From the NCBI RefSeq assembly GCF_010104355.1, contig NZ_CP044972.1, positions 3,782,001 to 3,846,000 of the forward strand: a DNA stretch of 64,000 bases, given 5' to 3'. Origin of the DNA: Hydrogenophaga sp. PBL-H3 (GTDB lineage Bacteria; Pseudomonadota; Gammaproteobacteria; Burkholderiales; Burkholderiaceae_C). The notes below the pieces were generated by a model. It worked only from the letters and a program-made list of their open reading frames with translations. It did no database searches and had not been told where the DNA came from. Positions 34,304-42,280 of this stretch are shown piece after piece (within the stretch, counting starts at the first letter, position 1; every line of letters starts with the position of its first letter). A program made the position numbers and the translations under genes.

Positions 34304-34331
34304 ACCTAAACGAAATTCATTTCGCATAGGT
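34304..34331. promoter_or_regulatory. Palindromic operator for the TetR regulator
   Basis: A 28-base palindrome with half-sites ACCTA-N2-CGAAAT and ATTTCG-N2-TAGGT around a two-base centre; 22 of 28 positions are symmetric. It is 33 bases upstream of the MBL-fold start. A minus-strand -35-like TTGAAA (34339-34344) overlaps the tetR stop, placing the -10 region within the palindrome, as expected for repression. Confidence 0.75.
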
Positions 34332-34340
34332 GAACTAATT

Positions 34341-34952
34341 TCAACCCTGGGACGAGCCCGCAAGACCACGTTCCATCAGGGTGATCACCTCGTCTGCGAA
34401 GGCGTCGTAGCTCATCGGGCCGCCCGGGCGCAGCCATGTGAAGGTCCAGTTGATCATGCCGAACAACATCATGGTCAGCGCGGTCTGGTTGGCCGGTGTC
34501 ACCCGCTCGGGGTAGGCGCGCTTGAGGAAGCGGGTGAAGGCGGCCACCACATCGCGCTGGCGGTTCAGGATGAGTTCTCGCTGAAGTTCGCCGAGGAACT
34601 TGGTGTCGGACACCAGTGCCACGTGGCGCGTGGCCGAGGTCTCGTATTCGGTGAGGAAGGCGCGCACCAGTTCGCTCAGGGCGTCGCGTTCGCTCAGGTT
34701 CTTGCGCTGCGCGCGCGCCTCCGACTCGCCGATGAGCGCGAGCAGGCGCTGGGTGTAGCGGTCGAGCAGGTCGAACAGGATCGCTTCCTTGCTCTCGTAG
34801 TAGTGGTAGAGCCGCGCCTTGCTGGTGCCGCAGGCCGCGGCGATGTCGTTCATGCTGGCGGCGGGGAAGCTCTGGCGCGCGAAACAGTTGGCCGCGACGT
34901 CGAGGATTTCGTCGCGTTTCAAGTCATGAGAAGCAGATTTGGGTCGGGCCAT
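34341..34952 (-). CDS. TetR family transcriptional regulator
   Basis: 203 residues. The N-terminal helix-turn-helix (about 10-60) includes RDEILDVAANCFARQSFPAASM and the recognition segment CGTSKARLYHYYESKEAIL. The C-terminal domain resembles the TetR_C group linked to aromatic or acyl-CoA metabolism (FGMINWTFTWLRPGGPMS). It lies directly upstream of the MBL-fold gene with a strong palindrome between them and is divergent from a TfoX-like gene with 38 bases between starts. Confidence 0.92.
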   Translation of the reverse strand: MARPKSASHDLKRDEILDVAANCFARQSFPAASMNDIAAACGTSKARLYHYYESKEAILFDLLDRYTQRLLALIGESEARAQRKNLSERDALSELVRAFLTEYETSATRHVALVSDTKFLGELQRELILNRQRDVVAAFTRFLKRAYPERVTPANQTALTMMLFGMINWTFTWLRPGGPMSYDAFADEVITLMERGLAGSSQG

Positions 34953-34990
34953 CGGCGCATTCTGCCGGACGAGGCTTCTAAGATGCCCCC

Positions 34991-35347
34991 ATGGTCAAAC
35001 CGGTCGATCCCTTTGCGCTGCACGCTTGCGAGCTGCTCTCAGGCGTGGGTCCGTGTATTCCCAAACGCATGTTCGGCGGCTGGGGCATCTCCACCGACGG
35101 CATGAACATCGCGATCATTGCCTGGGACACGCTGTTCCTGAAGACCAGCACAGAGACCGAGGCGCAGTGGCTGGCCGCTGGCGGGCGGCCTTTCGTGTAT
35201 GCGGCCAAGGGCAAGACCATGAAACTGAATTACCACACGCCACCCGATGAAGCGCTCGAATCGCCAGCGCTCATGCTGCCGTGGGCAAGGCTGGCGCTGG
35301 AGGCGGCTGTGGCCGCGCGCAAGCCGAAGCGGCGAACGCGCGGCTAG
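34991..35347 (+). CDS. TfoX/Sxy N-terminal domain protein
   Basis: 118 residues containing only the TfoX N-terminal domain: LLSGVGPCIPKRMFGGWGISTDGMNIAIIAWDTLFLKT and KLNYHTPPDEAL. Full TfoX regulators of competence also have a C-terminal domain, absent here, so a competence role is not implied. The tail is basic (ARKPKRRTRG). There is no ribosome site; a TAAGAT hexamer lies six bases before the ATG, which would fit a leaderless transcript. Confidence 0.87.
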   Translation: MVKPVDPFALHACELLSGVGPCIPKRMFGGWGISTDGMNIAIIAWDTLFLKTSTETEAQWLAAGGRPFVYAAKGKTMKLNYHTPPDEALESPALMLPWARLALEAAVAARKPKRRTRG

Positions 35348-35353
35348 CCCAGC

Positions 35354-35854
35354 TCAAGGTGGGTTGGATTCAAAGGGCGTGAGCACCCTGCCCCGGCCGG
35401 CCACCAGAAACTCGCTGTAGCCGAACAACCCGCGCACCAGGCGCGCGAACGCCAGACCGGCCTGTCCCAGCGCAACCCCGAGTTCGCGCGAAGGTGTCAC
35501 CACCTCGCGGCCAAACCGGCTGGCCTGTTCCCGGGCGCGGGCCTCGGGCTCAGCGCACCAGTCAAAACGCACCGGCCCGGCGCCGGGCTGCCAGGGCTCC
35601 ATGACCAGGCGCGCACCGGCTGGCACATCCAGGCTTTCGCCCGCCGCGAGCATGAGGTCACCCGACTCGTTGCCCGCGCCCTGGTGCGGCAGACCCAATG
35701 TCACCCAAGCGCGGCCCTGGGTGATGTGCAGGCGGCTGGGCACATGCGGGCGCAGGGTCATCGCGCGTCGCGCGTCCAGGCGCCAGCCGCGCGCAACGGC
35801 GGCGCAAACGATGCGATCTGAGGCCATGGCAGCGGGGGCGAAACGGGTGTTCAT
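35354..35854 (-). CDS. DUF2917 family protein
   Basis: 166 residues. The DUF2917 core (about 25-95) is cupin-like: RPHVPSRLHITQGRAWVTLG, SGDLMLAAGESLDVPAGARLVME. A C-terminal helical segment (SRELGVALGQAGLAFARLVRGLFGYSEFL) may be amphipathic. It is divergent from a LysR regulator, a pairing I know from related betaproteobacteria, so it is probably that regulator's target. Function is unknown. Confidence 0.85.
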   Translation of the reverse strand: MNTRFAPAAMASDRIVCAAVARGWRLDARRAMTLRPHVPSRLHITQGRAWVTLGLPHQGAGNESGDLMLAAGESLDVPAGARLVMEPWQPGAGPVRFDWCAEPEARAREQASRFGREVVTPSRELGVALGQAGLAFARLVRGLFGYSEFLVAGRGRVLTPFESNPP

Positions 35855-35980
35855 GTGAAGCTCCTGAGAAGGGACGACGGCTCATCCTGGGAATGAATGT
35901 TCGCGCCACTGGCCCATGCCGTCCAATGAATCCGCAGTAAGCTATTGATTCGATAACCGCATCAATGCCCGGAGCCCCCC

Positions 35981-37012
35981 ATGCAGCTCACCAGCAGCCA
36001 CCCTCGCACCCGGCCGATTGCCGCCGGCCACCTGCGCGCCTTTGAAGCAGTGGCTCGCCACCTCAACTTCCGCGCGGCCGCCGAAGAGCTTTCGCTCACG
36101 CAGAGCGCGGTCAGCCGCCAGATCCAGGCGCTGGAAGACGAGGTCGGCACCGCCCTGTTTCTGCGCCACACCCGCGCGGTGGAACTCACCAGCGCGGGCT
36201 CGCAGCTGCTGCGCGCGGCCGCCTCCGCGCTGGAACGCATTGATGCGAGCGTGCGGCAAATACGCCAGAGCGCCGGGCGCAAGAGCGTGGCCATCACAAC
36301 TTGGGCCTCGTTCGCCTCGATGTGGCTGATTCCGCGGCTGGAGGCCTTTCAGCGCGACCACCCCGACATCGACATCCGCATCGACGCCACCGACAACGCG
36401 GTCGACCTCGCCACCTCCGACGTGGACCTGGCCCTGCGCTACGCGGTGCCGCAAGGCATACCGGCCAGTGCACAGCGGCTCTTTGGCGAGCAGCTCACGC
36501 CAGTGGCCAGCCCCTGGCTGCTCAAGGCGCAACCGATCAAGAGCATTGAAGACCTCTCCAAGTGCGCCTTGATCGAGGCCGGCGACGCTCACCGCACGCG
36601 CCACCTCGAATGGCTCACCTGGCAACGCTGGCTCGACACGTTTGGCGCGAAGCCCGTCGCGGCCACGGGCAAGCGCACGCGCACAAGCGCACCGCCGGCC
36701 AAGCTCTCACCGCAGCGCTGGATGTACTTCAACTACGCCAACCAGATCGTGCAGGCCGCGCTCACCGGCCAAGGCGTGGCACTCGCGCGCCTGCCGCTGG
36801 TGGCCGAGAGCCTGGCCAGCGGCGCACTGGTGGAGCCGTTGCCCCACACACGGCTGGATTCGCCGCTGGTGTACTGGCTCATGGTGGCGCCGCGCAGCGC
36901 GCAGCGACCCGAGGTGAAGGCGTTCTGCGACTGGCTGCTGCTGCAGGCCGCCGCCACGCGTGAGGCCATCGGCGATGTGCCCGATCCCGACACCGTGGAC
37001 CAGATGGACTGA
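35981..37012 (+). CDS. LysR family transcriptional regulator (GcvA-like)
   Basis: 343 residues. The N-terminal helix-turn-helix (about 15-75) reads LRAFEAVARHLNFRAAAEEL, SLTQSAVSRQIQALEDEVG. The substrate-binding domain resembles the GcvA group (FASMWLIPRLEAFQRDHPDID, DNAVDLATSDVDLALRYA). A 30-residue Arg/Thr/Pro-rich insert (GKRTRTSAPPAKLSP) precedes the FNYANQIVQAALTGQGVAL segment. Probable targets are the divergent DUF2917 gene and the EamA transporter that starts five bases downstream. Confidence 0.92.
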   Translation: MQLTSSHPRTRPIAAGHLRAFEAVARHLNFRAAAEELSLTQSAVSRQIQALEDEVGTALFLRHTRAVELTSAGSQLLRAAASALERIDASVRQIRQSAGRKSVAITTWASFASMWLIPRLEAFQRDHPDIDIRIDATDNAVDLATSDVDLALRYAVPQGIPASAQRLFGEQLTPVASPWLLKAQPIKSIEDLSKCALIEAGDAHRTRHLEWLTWQRWLDTFGAKPVAATGKRTRTSAPPAKLSPQRWMYFNYANQIVQAALTGQGVALARLPLVAESLASGALVEPLPHTRLDSPLVYWLMVAPRSAQRPEVKAFCDWLLLQAAATREAIGDVPDPDTVDQMD

Positions 37013-37017
37013 GGCCC

Positions 37018-37935
37018 ATGTCGACCTCTCGCCACCTCGCCGCCGGCAACCTGCGCAGCATCGTCTTCATGCTGGTCGCCGTGGGCTTCTTCGCCCTCAT
37101 GGACGCGGTGCTCAAGACGCTCTCGGCGCGCTACCCGGTGCTGCAGATCGCAGCACTTCGCGGCATGACCGCCATGCCACTGGTGCTGCTCTACATCGCC
37201 TGGCGCGGCGCCTGGCACACGGTCGTCAAGGTCCGCTGGCCGCTGCACCTGCTGCGCGGACTGCTCGGCATCGCCATGCTGTCGCTGTTCACCATGGGTG
37301 TGCGCGAGCTGCCGCTGTCGGCCGCGTACACGCTGTTCTTCATTTCGCCACTGCTCATCACCATGCTGTCGGTGCCGGTGCTCAAGGAGCGTGTGCCGGC
37401 CGCGCACTGGTGGGCGATCGGGGTCGGCTTCATCGGCGTGCTGATTGCGTTGCGCCCCAGCGGCGAAGACCTGCAAAGCGGCTTCGTCACCGTGGGTGGC
37501 CTGGCCACGCTGGGTGCGGCGCTGTGCTACGCGGTGGCCGCCGTCACCGGCCGCCTGGCCAGCCGCACCGACAGCAGCGAAAGCATGGTGCTGTGGATGA
37601 TGGTGCTGATGTCTCTGGGCGGGGGCGCGCTGGCCTGGCCCGACTGGGTGGTCATTCAGCGCAGTGATGCCCCTTTGCTGCTGGCCCTGGCCATTACGGG
37701 CTTTTGTGGCCAGCTCGCCATCACCGAAGCCTTCCGCCACGGCCAGGCCTCGGCGGTGGCGCCGTTCGAATACAGCGCACTGGCCTGGGGCCTGGGACTG
37801 GACTGGCTGATCTGGCAAACGCTGCCGGCCTCACACACCTGGTGGGGTGCTGCCATCATCATCGGCAGCGGGCTCTACCTGGTGCGGCGCGAGAAACGCA
37901 TCACCGAAGTGCACGCGAACGCGGAGCATCCCTAG
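37018..37935 (+). CDS. EamA/DMT family transporter
   Basis: 305 residues with ten predicted membrane helices in two EamA repeats (about 10-135 and 150-290). Typical marks: FALMDAVLKTLSARYPVLQIAALRG in the first repeat and TEAFRHGQASAVAPFEYSALAWG in the second. Members export amino acids and other small metabolites or are unassigned. It starts five bases after the LysR stop, so both are cotranscribed. Its stop is followed by a GC-rich palindromic repeat that may end transcription. Confidence 0.92.
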   Translation: MSTSRHLAAGNLRSIVFMLVAVGFFALMDAVLKTLSARYPVLQIAALRGMTAMPLVLLYIAWRGAWHTVVKVRWPLHLLRGLLGIAMLSLFTMGVRELPLSAAYTLFFISPLLITMLSVPVLKERVPAAHWWAIGVGFIGVLIALRPSGEDLQSGFVTVGGLATLGAALCYAVAAVTGRLASRTDSSESMVLWMMVLMSLGGGALAWPDWVVIQRSDAPLLLALAITGFCGQLAITEAFRHGQASAVAPFEYSALAWGLGLDWLIWQTLPASHTWWGAAIIIGSGLYLVRREKRITEVHANAEHP

Positions 37936-37947
37936 GTTTCGGCGCCG

Positions 37948-38022
37948 GGCCGCCCCAAGCCGAAACAGCCCCCCCCCCGGGGGGGGGCAGCGGACCTCGC
38001 GCAGCGGGGAAGCGTGGGGGGC
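37948..38022. repeat. GC-rich interspersed palindromic repeat, copy between convergent genes
   Basis: Contains a C10/G9 run forming a long C/G hairpin (about 37969-37988), flanked by GCCCCAAGCCGAA and CAGCGGACCTCGCGCAGCGG and ending AGCGTGGGGGG. Read on the minus strand it resembles the element at 42966-43081 (CCCCCACGCT, CCGCTGCGCG, CGCTGCCCCCC). It fills almost the whole gap between the EamA and 5-formyl-THF cyclo-ligase stops and may serve both as a bidirectional terminator. Confidence 0.75.
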
Positions 38023-38023
38023 G

Positions 38024-38677
38024 TCATCTCTCTGGCCACATCACGCCTGTGTCGCTCAAGATGGCGTCCAAGGGCACATCATGCGCTTCGGGCTGTAGGT
38101 ACGGCAGGTAGGCAAAGTCGTAGCCCAACCCCACCGTGAACGGCTTGGGATTCAAGCTCGCCAGCGTGCGGTCGTAGAAACCACCGCCATAACCCAAACG
38201 GAACCCACCCGGCCCATAGCCCACGCAGGGCACGAAGATCAGCGTGGGCACAACGATCTCTGTGTCCTTGGGCTTGGGAATCCCGTAGGCGTCTTCTTCC
38301 ATGGGGCAGCCCGGGTACCAGGTGTAGAAGGTCAGCGTCTTGTCGACCTTGTTGACCACCGGCAGACCAATGCGCCGGTGCTTCTGCGCGCCTTGCGCGT
38401 CTTCTTCCAGGCCGGCTTCCTGCCAGCGAAACAGCGCCGGCAAGGGATCAAACTCGCCCTTGATGGGCCAGTACGCGCCGATCACAGCATCCGGTCGCTC
38501 GATCAGCCACACCCGCATGACCCGCTGCAGCATGTCGTTGCGAAACCCGCGGTCGGCCAGGCCCAGGCGTTTTTCGACCAATGACTTGCGCCATTCGCTT
38601 TTCAGGGTCGCCGCCGTTGATCCTTCGGCCTGTTTCCTGTGGGGTGGAAGGGAACTCTGGCCGTCTTTGGTGTCCAT
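38024..38677 (-). CDS. 5-formyltetrahydrofolate cyclo-ligase
   Basis: 217 residues, MTHFS family, which converts 5-formyl-THF to 5,10-methenyl-THF using ATP. Visible: EWRKSLVEKRLGL (N-terminal basic helix), IGAYWPIKGEFDPLP, VVPTLIFVPCVGYGPGGFRLGYGGGFYDRTL (the phosphate and folate site) and the end region. Start at ATG 38677; the next gene, the lytic transglycosylase, starts divergently only nine bases away. The N-terminus is about 20 residues longer than the shortest homologs. Confidence 0.93.
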   Translation of the reverse strand: MDTKDGQSSLPPHRKQAEGSTAATLKSEWRKSLVEKRLGLADRGFRNDMLQRVMRVWLIERPDAVIGAYWPIKGEFDPLPALFRWQEAGLEEDAQGAQKHRRIGLPVVNKVDKTLTFYTWYPGCPMEEDAYGIPKPKDTEIVVPTLIFVPCVGYGPGGFRLGYGGGFYDRTLASLNPKPFTVGLGYDFAYLPYLQPEAHDVPLDAILSDTGVMWPER

Positions 38678-38686
38678 AATCAACGC

Positions 38687-40732
38687 ATGAAACAGGTTGG
38701 TGTGAAACGGGAATCAAAAGCGCAGAACGCGGCGACCATGCCGAGCATGCATCGGTGGGCTCTGCGGTTCATTATGGCCGTGCTGGTGTTGCCGGGGCTG
38801 GCACACGCACAAAGCGGCGCCGGGGCCGATGCCTCCTTGCTGGAGATGCGAGAGGCCTTCCGCCGCAACAACACCACCCAGCTCGCCAACCTGCTGCCCG
38901 CAGTACGCGGCCACGCCCTGGAGCCGCTGGCGGTTTACTGGAGCATGAAAGCCCGCCTGGAAAGCGCCAGCCCGGTCGAGATCCGCGCGGCCCTGGACCG
39001 CATGGCCGGTACCTACTGGGAAGACCGGCTGCGCAACGACTGGCTGCTGCTGCTGGGCCGCGCACGCGACTGGACCAACTTCTCCGCCGAGCTGCCGCGC
39101 TTTCGCATGAACGACGACCGGCAGGTGAGTTGCTATGCCCTCATGCTCGACGCTGCCAGCGGCCGCATGCCGGCCGAACTCGCCGCCGAGCGCGTGCGTG
39201 CGCTCTGGCATGCCCAGCGCGAAGCCGACGATGGCTGCGCCACCGCCGCGCAGTCGTTGCTGGCCAGCGGCCACCTCAAGCCCGAAGCCGCCTGGCAACG
39301 CGCACGTCTGGCCGTGGACGCCAACCGCCCACGCGTGGCCAGCCAGGCCGTGGGGCTGCTCGACCCCGACTGGGCCGGCATGGTCGACACCGTCACCGGT
39401 GACCCCGTCAAGTACCTTGACGAGAAGATCACCGCCATTCGCCCCCGCACCAAAGAGCTGGTGACCCTGGCCATCATCAAGCTGGCCTTCAATGACCCGC
39501 CGGCGGCGGCCCTGGAGATGGACCGCACGCGCTGGAAAGCCCAGCTCACCAAAGAGGAGCGCAGCTGGGTCTGGGGCGTGATCGGCAAACGCTCGGCACA
39601 AAAGCTGGAAAGCCAGGCCCTCACGTACTTCGCCAACGGCGAAGACCGTTTCATGCACGACGACCACCTGGCCTGGAAGGCGCGCGCCGGGATGCGCGCG
39701 GGCGCCTGGGGCCAGGTGCGCGATGCCGTGGCGGCCATGAGCGAATCGCAGCAGGGCCAGCCCGACTGGATCTACTGGAAGGCGCGTGCCCTGCAGGCGC
39801 TCAAGCTGCCCGACGCGACCACGGCCTCGGCGCAGGCCCGCACGCTGCTGGAATCGATCGCCTCCGAACGCGGCTTCTACGAACAGCTTGCACTCGAAGA
39901 CCTCGGCCGTCCCATCAACACACCGCCCGCCCCCGCGCCCCTGAGCGCCGAAGAAACCTCGGCCGCGCAGCGCCACCCAGGTCTGCGCCGCGCGCTGATC
40001 GCCATTCGGCTGGGCCTGCGCAACGAAGGCATTCGCGAGTGGAACTACACCACCAACCTGCACGACGCCGGCGGCATGGGCGAACGCGAACTGCTGGCCG
40101 CCGCCGCGCTGGCCTGCGACGCCGAGCTGTGGGACCGCTGCATCAACACCAGCCTGCGCACACCCACCACGCAAGACCACGCCCAGCGTTTTCCCACGCC
40201 GCACCGTGCGGCGGTGGTGAGCCGATCAAAAGAGATCGGCCTGGACCCGGCCTATGTGTACGGCCTGATCCGCCAGGAAAGCCGGTTCGTGACCGACGCG
40301 CGCTCCGGTGTGGGCGCATCGGGTCTCATGCAGGTGATGCCGGCCACCGCGCGCTGGACCGCCCGCAAGATCGGCCTGACCAGTTTCCAGCCCACGCAAA
40401 TCACCGAGCGCGACACCAACATCCTCATCGGCACCGCATACCTCAAGCTCGCGCTCGACGATTTCGAGGGCTCTCTGCCCATGGCTGCAGCCGCCTACAA
40501 CGCGGGGCCAGGTCGTCCGCGCAGCTGGCGCAACGGCCCGGTGCTGCCTGGTGACATCTGGGCCGAAAACATCCCGTTTGAAGAGACGCGTGACTACGTC
40601 AAACGCGTGCTGGCCAACACCACCAGCTATGCTGCGCTGCTCACGGGGCAGCCACAGTCCTTGCGTGCACGCCTGGGCACGATCGGTCCTCGTGTCGGCG
40701 GTGATGCCACCATCAACCGCGATCTCCCCTGA
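38687..40732 (+). CDS. slt: Soluble lytic murein transglycosylase
   Basis: 681 residues from ATG 38687; ATG 38738 is an alternative that places the signal peptide (HRWALRFIMAVLVLPGLAHAQ) at the very N-terminus. A long alpha-superhelical region (about 60-500) leads to the C-terminal SLT domain. Its catalytic Glu is in IRQESRF, followed by SGLMQVMPATARW and AAAAYNAGPGRPRSW. The enzyme cleaves peptidoglycan strands to 1,6-anhydro products in the periplasm. A CATAAT hexamer six bases before ATG 38687 and lack of a ribosome site suggest a leaderless mRNA or the later start. Confidence 0.93.
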   Translation: MKQVGVKRESKAQNAATMPSMHRWALRFIMAVLVLPGLAHAQSGAGADASLLEMREAFRRNNTTQLANLLPAVRGHALEPLAVYWSMKARLESASPVEIRAALDRMAGTYWEDRLRNDWLLLLGRARDWTNFSAELPRFRMNDDRQVSCYALMLDAASGRMPAELAAERVRALWHAQREADDGCATAAQSLLASGHLKPEAAWQRARLAVDANRPRVASQAVGLLDPDWAGMVDTVTGDPVKYLDEKITAIRPRTKELVTLAIIKLAFNDPPAAALEMDRTRWKAQLTKEERSWVWGVIGKRSAQKLESQALTYFANGEDRFMHDDHLAWKARAGMRAGAWGQVRDAVAAMSESQQGQPDWIYWKARALQALKLPDATTASAQARTLLESIASERGFYEQLALEDLGRPINTPPAPAPLSAEETSAAQRHPGLRRALIAIRLGLRNEGIREWNYTTNLHDAGGMGERELLAAAALACDAELWDRCINTSLRTPTTQDHAQRFPTPHRAAVVSRSKEIGLDPAYVYGLIRQESRFVTDARSGVGASGLMQVMPATARWTARKIGLTSFQPTQITERDTNILIGTAYLKLALDDFEGSLPMAAAAYNAGPGRPRSWRNGPVLPGDIWAENIPFEETRDYVKRVLANTTSYAALLTGQPQSLRARLGTIGPRVGGDATINRDLP

Positions 40733-40752
40733 ACATCCGGACACCTGCACCC

Positions 40753-41721
40753 ATGAAAAACATCCTTGTCCTGGGCGGCACCGGTTTTGTCGGTCGCCAC
40801 GTCTGTGAAAAGCTGCACCGCCAGGGTTGGCGCATTACCGTGCCCACACGCCGGGCCATCAACGCCGCCGCAGTGCAACACCTGCCGCGCGTGACCGTGA
40901 TCGAGGCCGACGTGCACGACCCCGCCCAACTGCTGGGGCTGGTCACGGGCCACGACGCCGTGGTCAACCTCATCGCCATCCTGCACGGCAGCGAAGAAGC
41001 CTTCGAGCGTGTGCACGTGGAGTTGCCCCTGGCCTTGTCGGAGGCCTGCCTGGCCGATGGCGTGCGCCGCCTGGTGCACATCAGCGCGCTCGGAGTGAGC
41101 CTGGACGGACCCTCGCGCTACCAGCGCAGCAAGGCGCGTGGCGAAGAGCTGTTGCGCGCCGCCGGGCTGGACCTGACCGTCCTGCGGCCCAGCGTCATCT
41201 TCGGCGCCGGAGACCGCTTCCTCAACGTCTTTGCCAGCCTGCAGTCGATCTTTCCCGTGGTGCCACTGGCCGGCGCAGCCGCCCGTTTTCAGCCGGTGTG
41301 GGTGGAAGACGTGGCCAACGCCGTGACGGCCTGCATTGCCGATCAGGGTCTGCCCCAAAGCGCGGTCGGGCAGACCTTTGAGTGCGCTGGCCCCGACGTG
41401 ATGACGCTGACCGAGCTGGTGGGCATCGCGGGGCGGTATGGCAGCCAACAGCGCCCAGTCTTGCCTCTGCCCGACTTCCTGGCGCGCCTGCAAGCCCGCT
41501 TGATGGAACTCATGCCCGGCGAACCGCTGATGAGCCGCGACAACCTGGATGCCATGTCGATAGACAACGTGGCCACCCACCAATGGCCCGGTCTGTCCGC
41601 GCTGGGTATTGCGCCCGCCAGCGTGTACACGATCGCACCCAGCTACCTGGGCCGCCGCGGCGGGCGCAGCAAACTGCTGGAGTTCAGGCGGGACGAACGG
41701 TCGCAAGGTCAGAACGCCTGA
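40753..41721 (+). CDS. NDUFA9-like NAD(P)-binding epimerase-type protein
   Basis: 322 residues of the extended SDR superfamily, similar to the complex I NDUFA9 group. The Rossmann loop is LVLGGTGFVGRHVCEKL (residues 5-21). The active-site tyrosine region is degenerate (PSRYQRSKARGEELLRAAG retains Y-x3-K), and LRPSVIFGAGDRFLN and FQPVWVEDVANAV are family marks. It starts 20 bases after the slt stop and may share its transcript. Role in bacteria is unclear; quinone-related or lipid chemistry has been proposed for relatives. Confidence 0.9.
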   Translation: MKNILVLGGTGFVGRHVCEKLHRQGWRITVPTRRAINAAAVQHLPRVTVIEADVHDPAQLLGLVTGHDAVVNLIAILHGSEEAFERVHVELPLALSEACLADGVRRLVHISALGVSLDGPSRYQRSKARGEELLRAAGLDLTVLRPSVIFGAGDRFLNVFASLQSIFPVVPLAGAAARFQPVWVEDVANAVTACIADQGLPQSAVGQTFECAGPDVMTLTELVGIAGRYGSQQRPVLPLPDFLARLQARLMELMPGEPLMSRDNLDAMSIDNVATHQWPGLSALGIAPASVYTIAPSYLGRRGGRSKLLEFRRDERSQGQNA

Positions 41722-41759
41722 GGCCAAACCGAATGTGACTTTTGGCTGCTTAGATGAGC

Positions 41760-41787
41760 AATAAATAACACCAAGGTGTCATTTATT
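41760..41787. promoter_or_regulatory. Palindromic operator upstream of the CsoR-family gene
   Basis: 28-base palindrome with half-site AATAAATAACACC, centre AA and GGTGTCATTTATT; 24 of 28 positions are symmetric. It ends 60 bases before the repressor ATG. The ACACC/GGTGT core recalls G/C-tract operators of CsoR/RcnR proteins, while the flanks are unusually A/T-rich. Autoregulation is the simplest reading. Confidence 0.65.
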
Positions 41788-41847
41788 CGTGGGTTTTTCG
41801 GGTTTACATTAAACCGTACACAGTACAACACCAACCCAGGAACCCAG

Positions 41848-42174
41848 ATGACAGTCTCCAACCTGAAACTTCCCACCAGCCGCAGAACCGGCGTCTCCGC
41901 TGCGCCCGGCTACCGCACCGAACACCAGCGAGACGTGATCAACCGCCTCAAGCGCATCGAAGGTCAGGTCCGTGGACTGATCGACATGGTCGAGGATGGC
42001 CGTTCTTGCGAAGACGTGGCCCAGCAGATGTCGGCCGCACGCAAGGCCATGGACAAAGCCTTCTACCGCATGATGGCCACCTCGGTGATGGAAGCCGTGT
42101 CCACGTCCGACTCCGAGGTCCATACCTTCCGCGAGGTCGAGCGCTCTACCCGCATCCTGGAAAAGTACGCCTGA
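41848..42174 (+). CDS. CsoR/RcnR/FrmR family repressor, atypical ligand set
   Basis: 108 residues, all-helical DUF156 fold: RDVINRLKRIEGQVRGLIDMVEDGRSCEDVAQQM. Cys54 matches the first metal- or formaldehyde-reactive cysteine of the family. The positions 25 and 29 residues later, His and Cys/His in CsoR and RcnR, are Ser79 and Ala83 here, so a classical copper or nickel site is missing. His26 near the N-terminus could contribute. ATG 41848 has AGGA upstream; an in-frame start inside the palindrome (41776) is rejected. No metal exporter adjoins it. Confidence 0.88.
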   Translation: MTVSNLKLPTSRRTGVSAAPGYRTEHQRDVINRLKRIEGQVRGLIDMVEDGRSCEDVAQQMSAARKAMDKAFYRMMATSVMEAVSTSDSEVHTFREVERSTRILEKYA

Positions 42175-42280
42175 ACACATCCGCCCGCGAGCCGGTCGCG
42201 CAGCGGATCAATCGGCGCGCAATCGGGCATCAATCCGCGGGCGTGAAATCCTTACCATGGGGCACTTTTCAGGAGGCCCC

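Noticed and set aside
37969-37988. C10/G9 run considered as an assembly error
   Set aside because: It is flanked by sequence that resembles a second repeat in the window, so it fits a real repeat element, although its exact length may be unreliable.
38714-40204. Nearly 500-codon minus-strand frame opposite the lytic transglycosylase gene
   Set aside because: Shadow frame: Gly/Val/His-rich, no motif, no ribosome site, while the plus strand encodes a full Slt protein.
41776-41847. Upstream in-frame start that would lengthen the CsoR-like repressor by 24 residues
   Set aside because: It would begin inside the 28-base palindrome, the extra residues do not fit the family, and ATG 41848 has a ribosome site.
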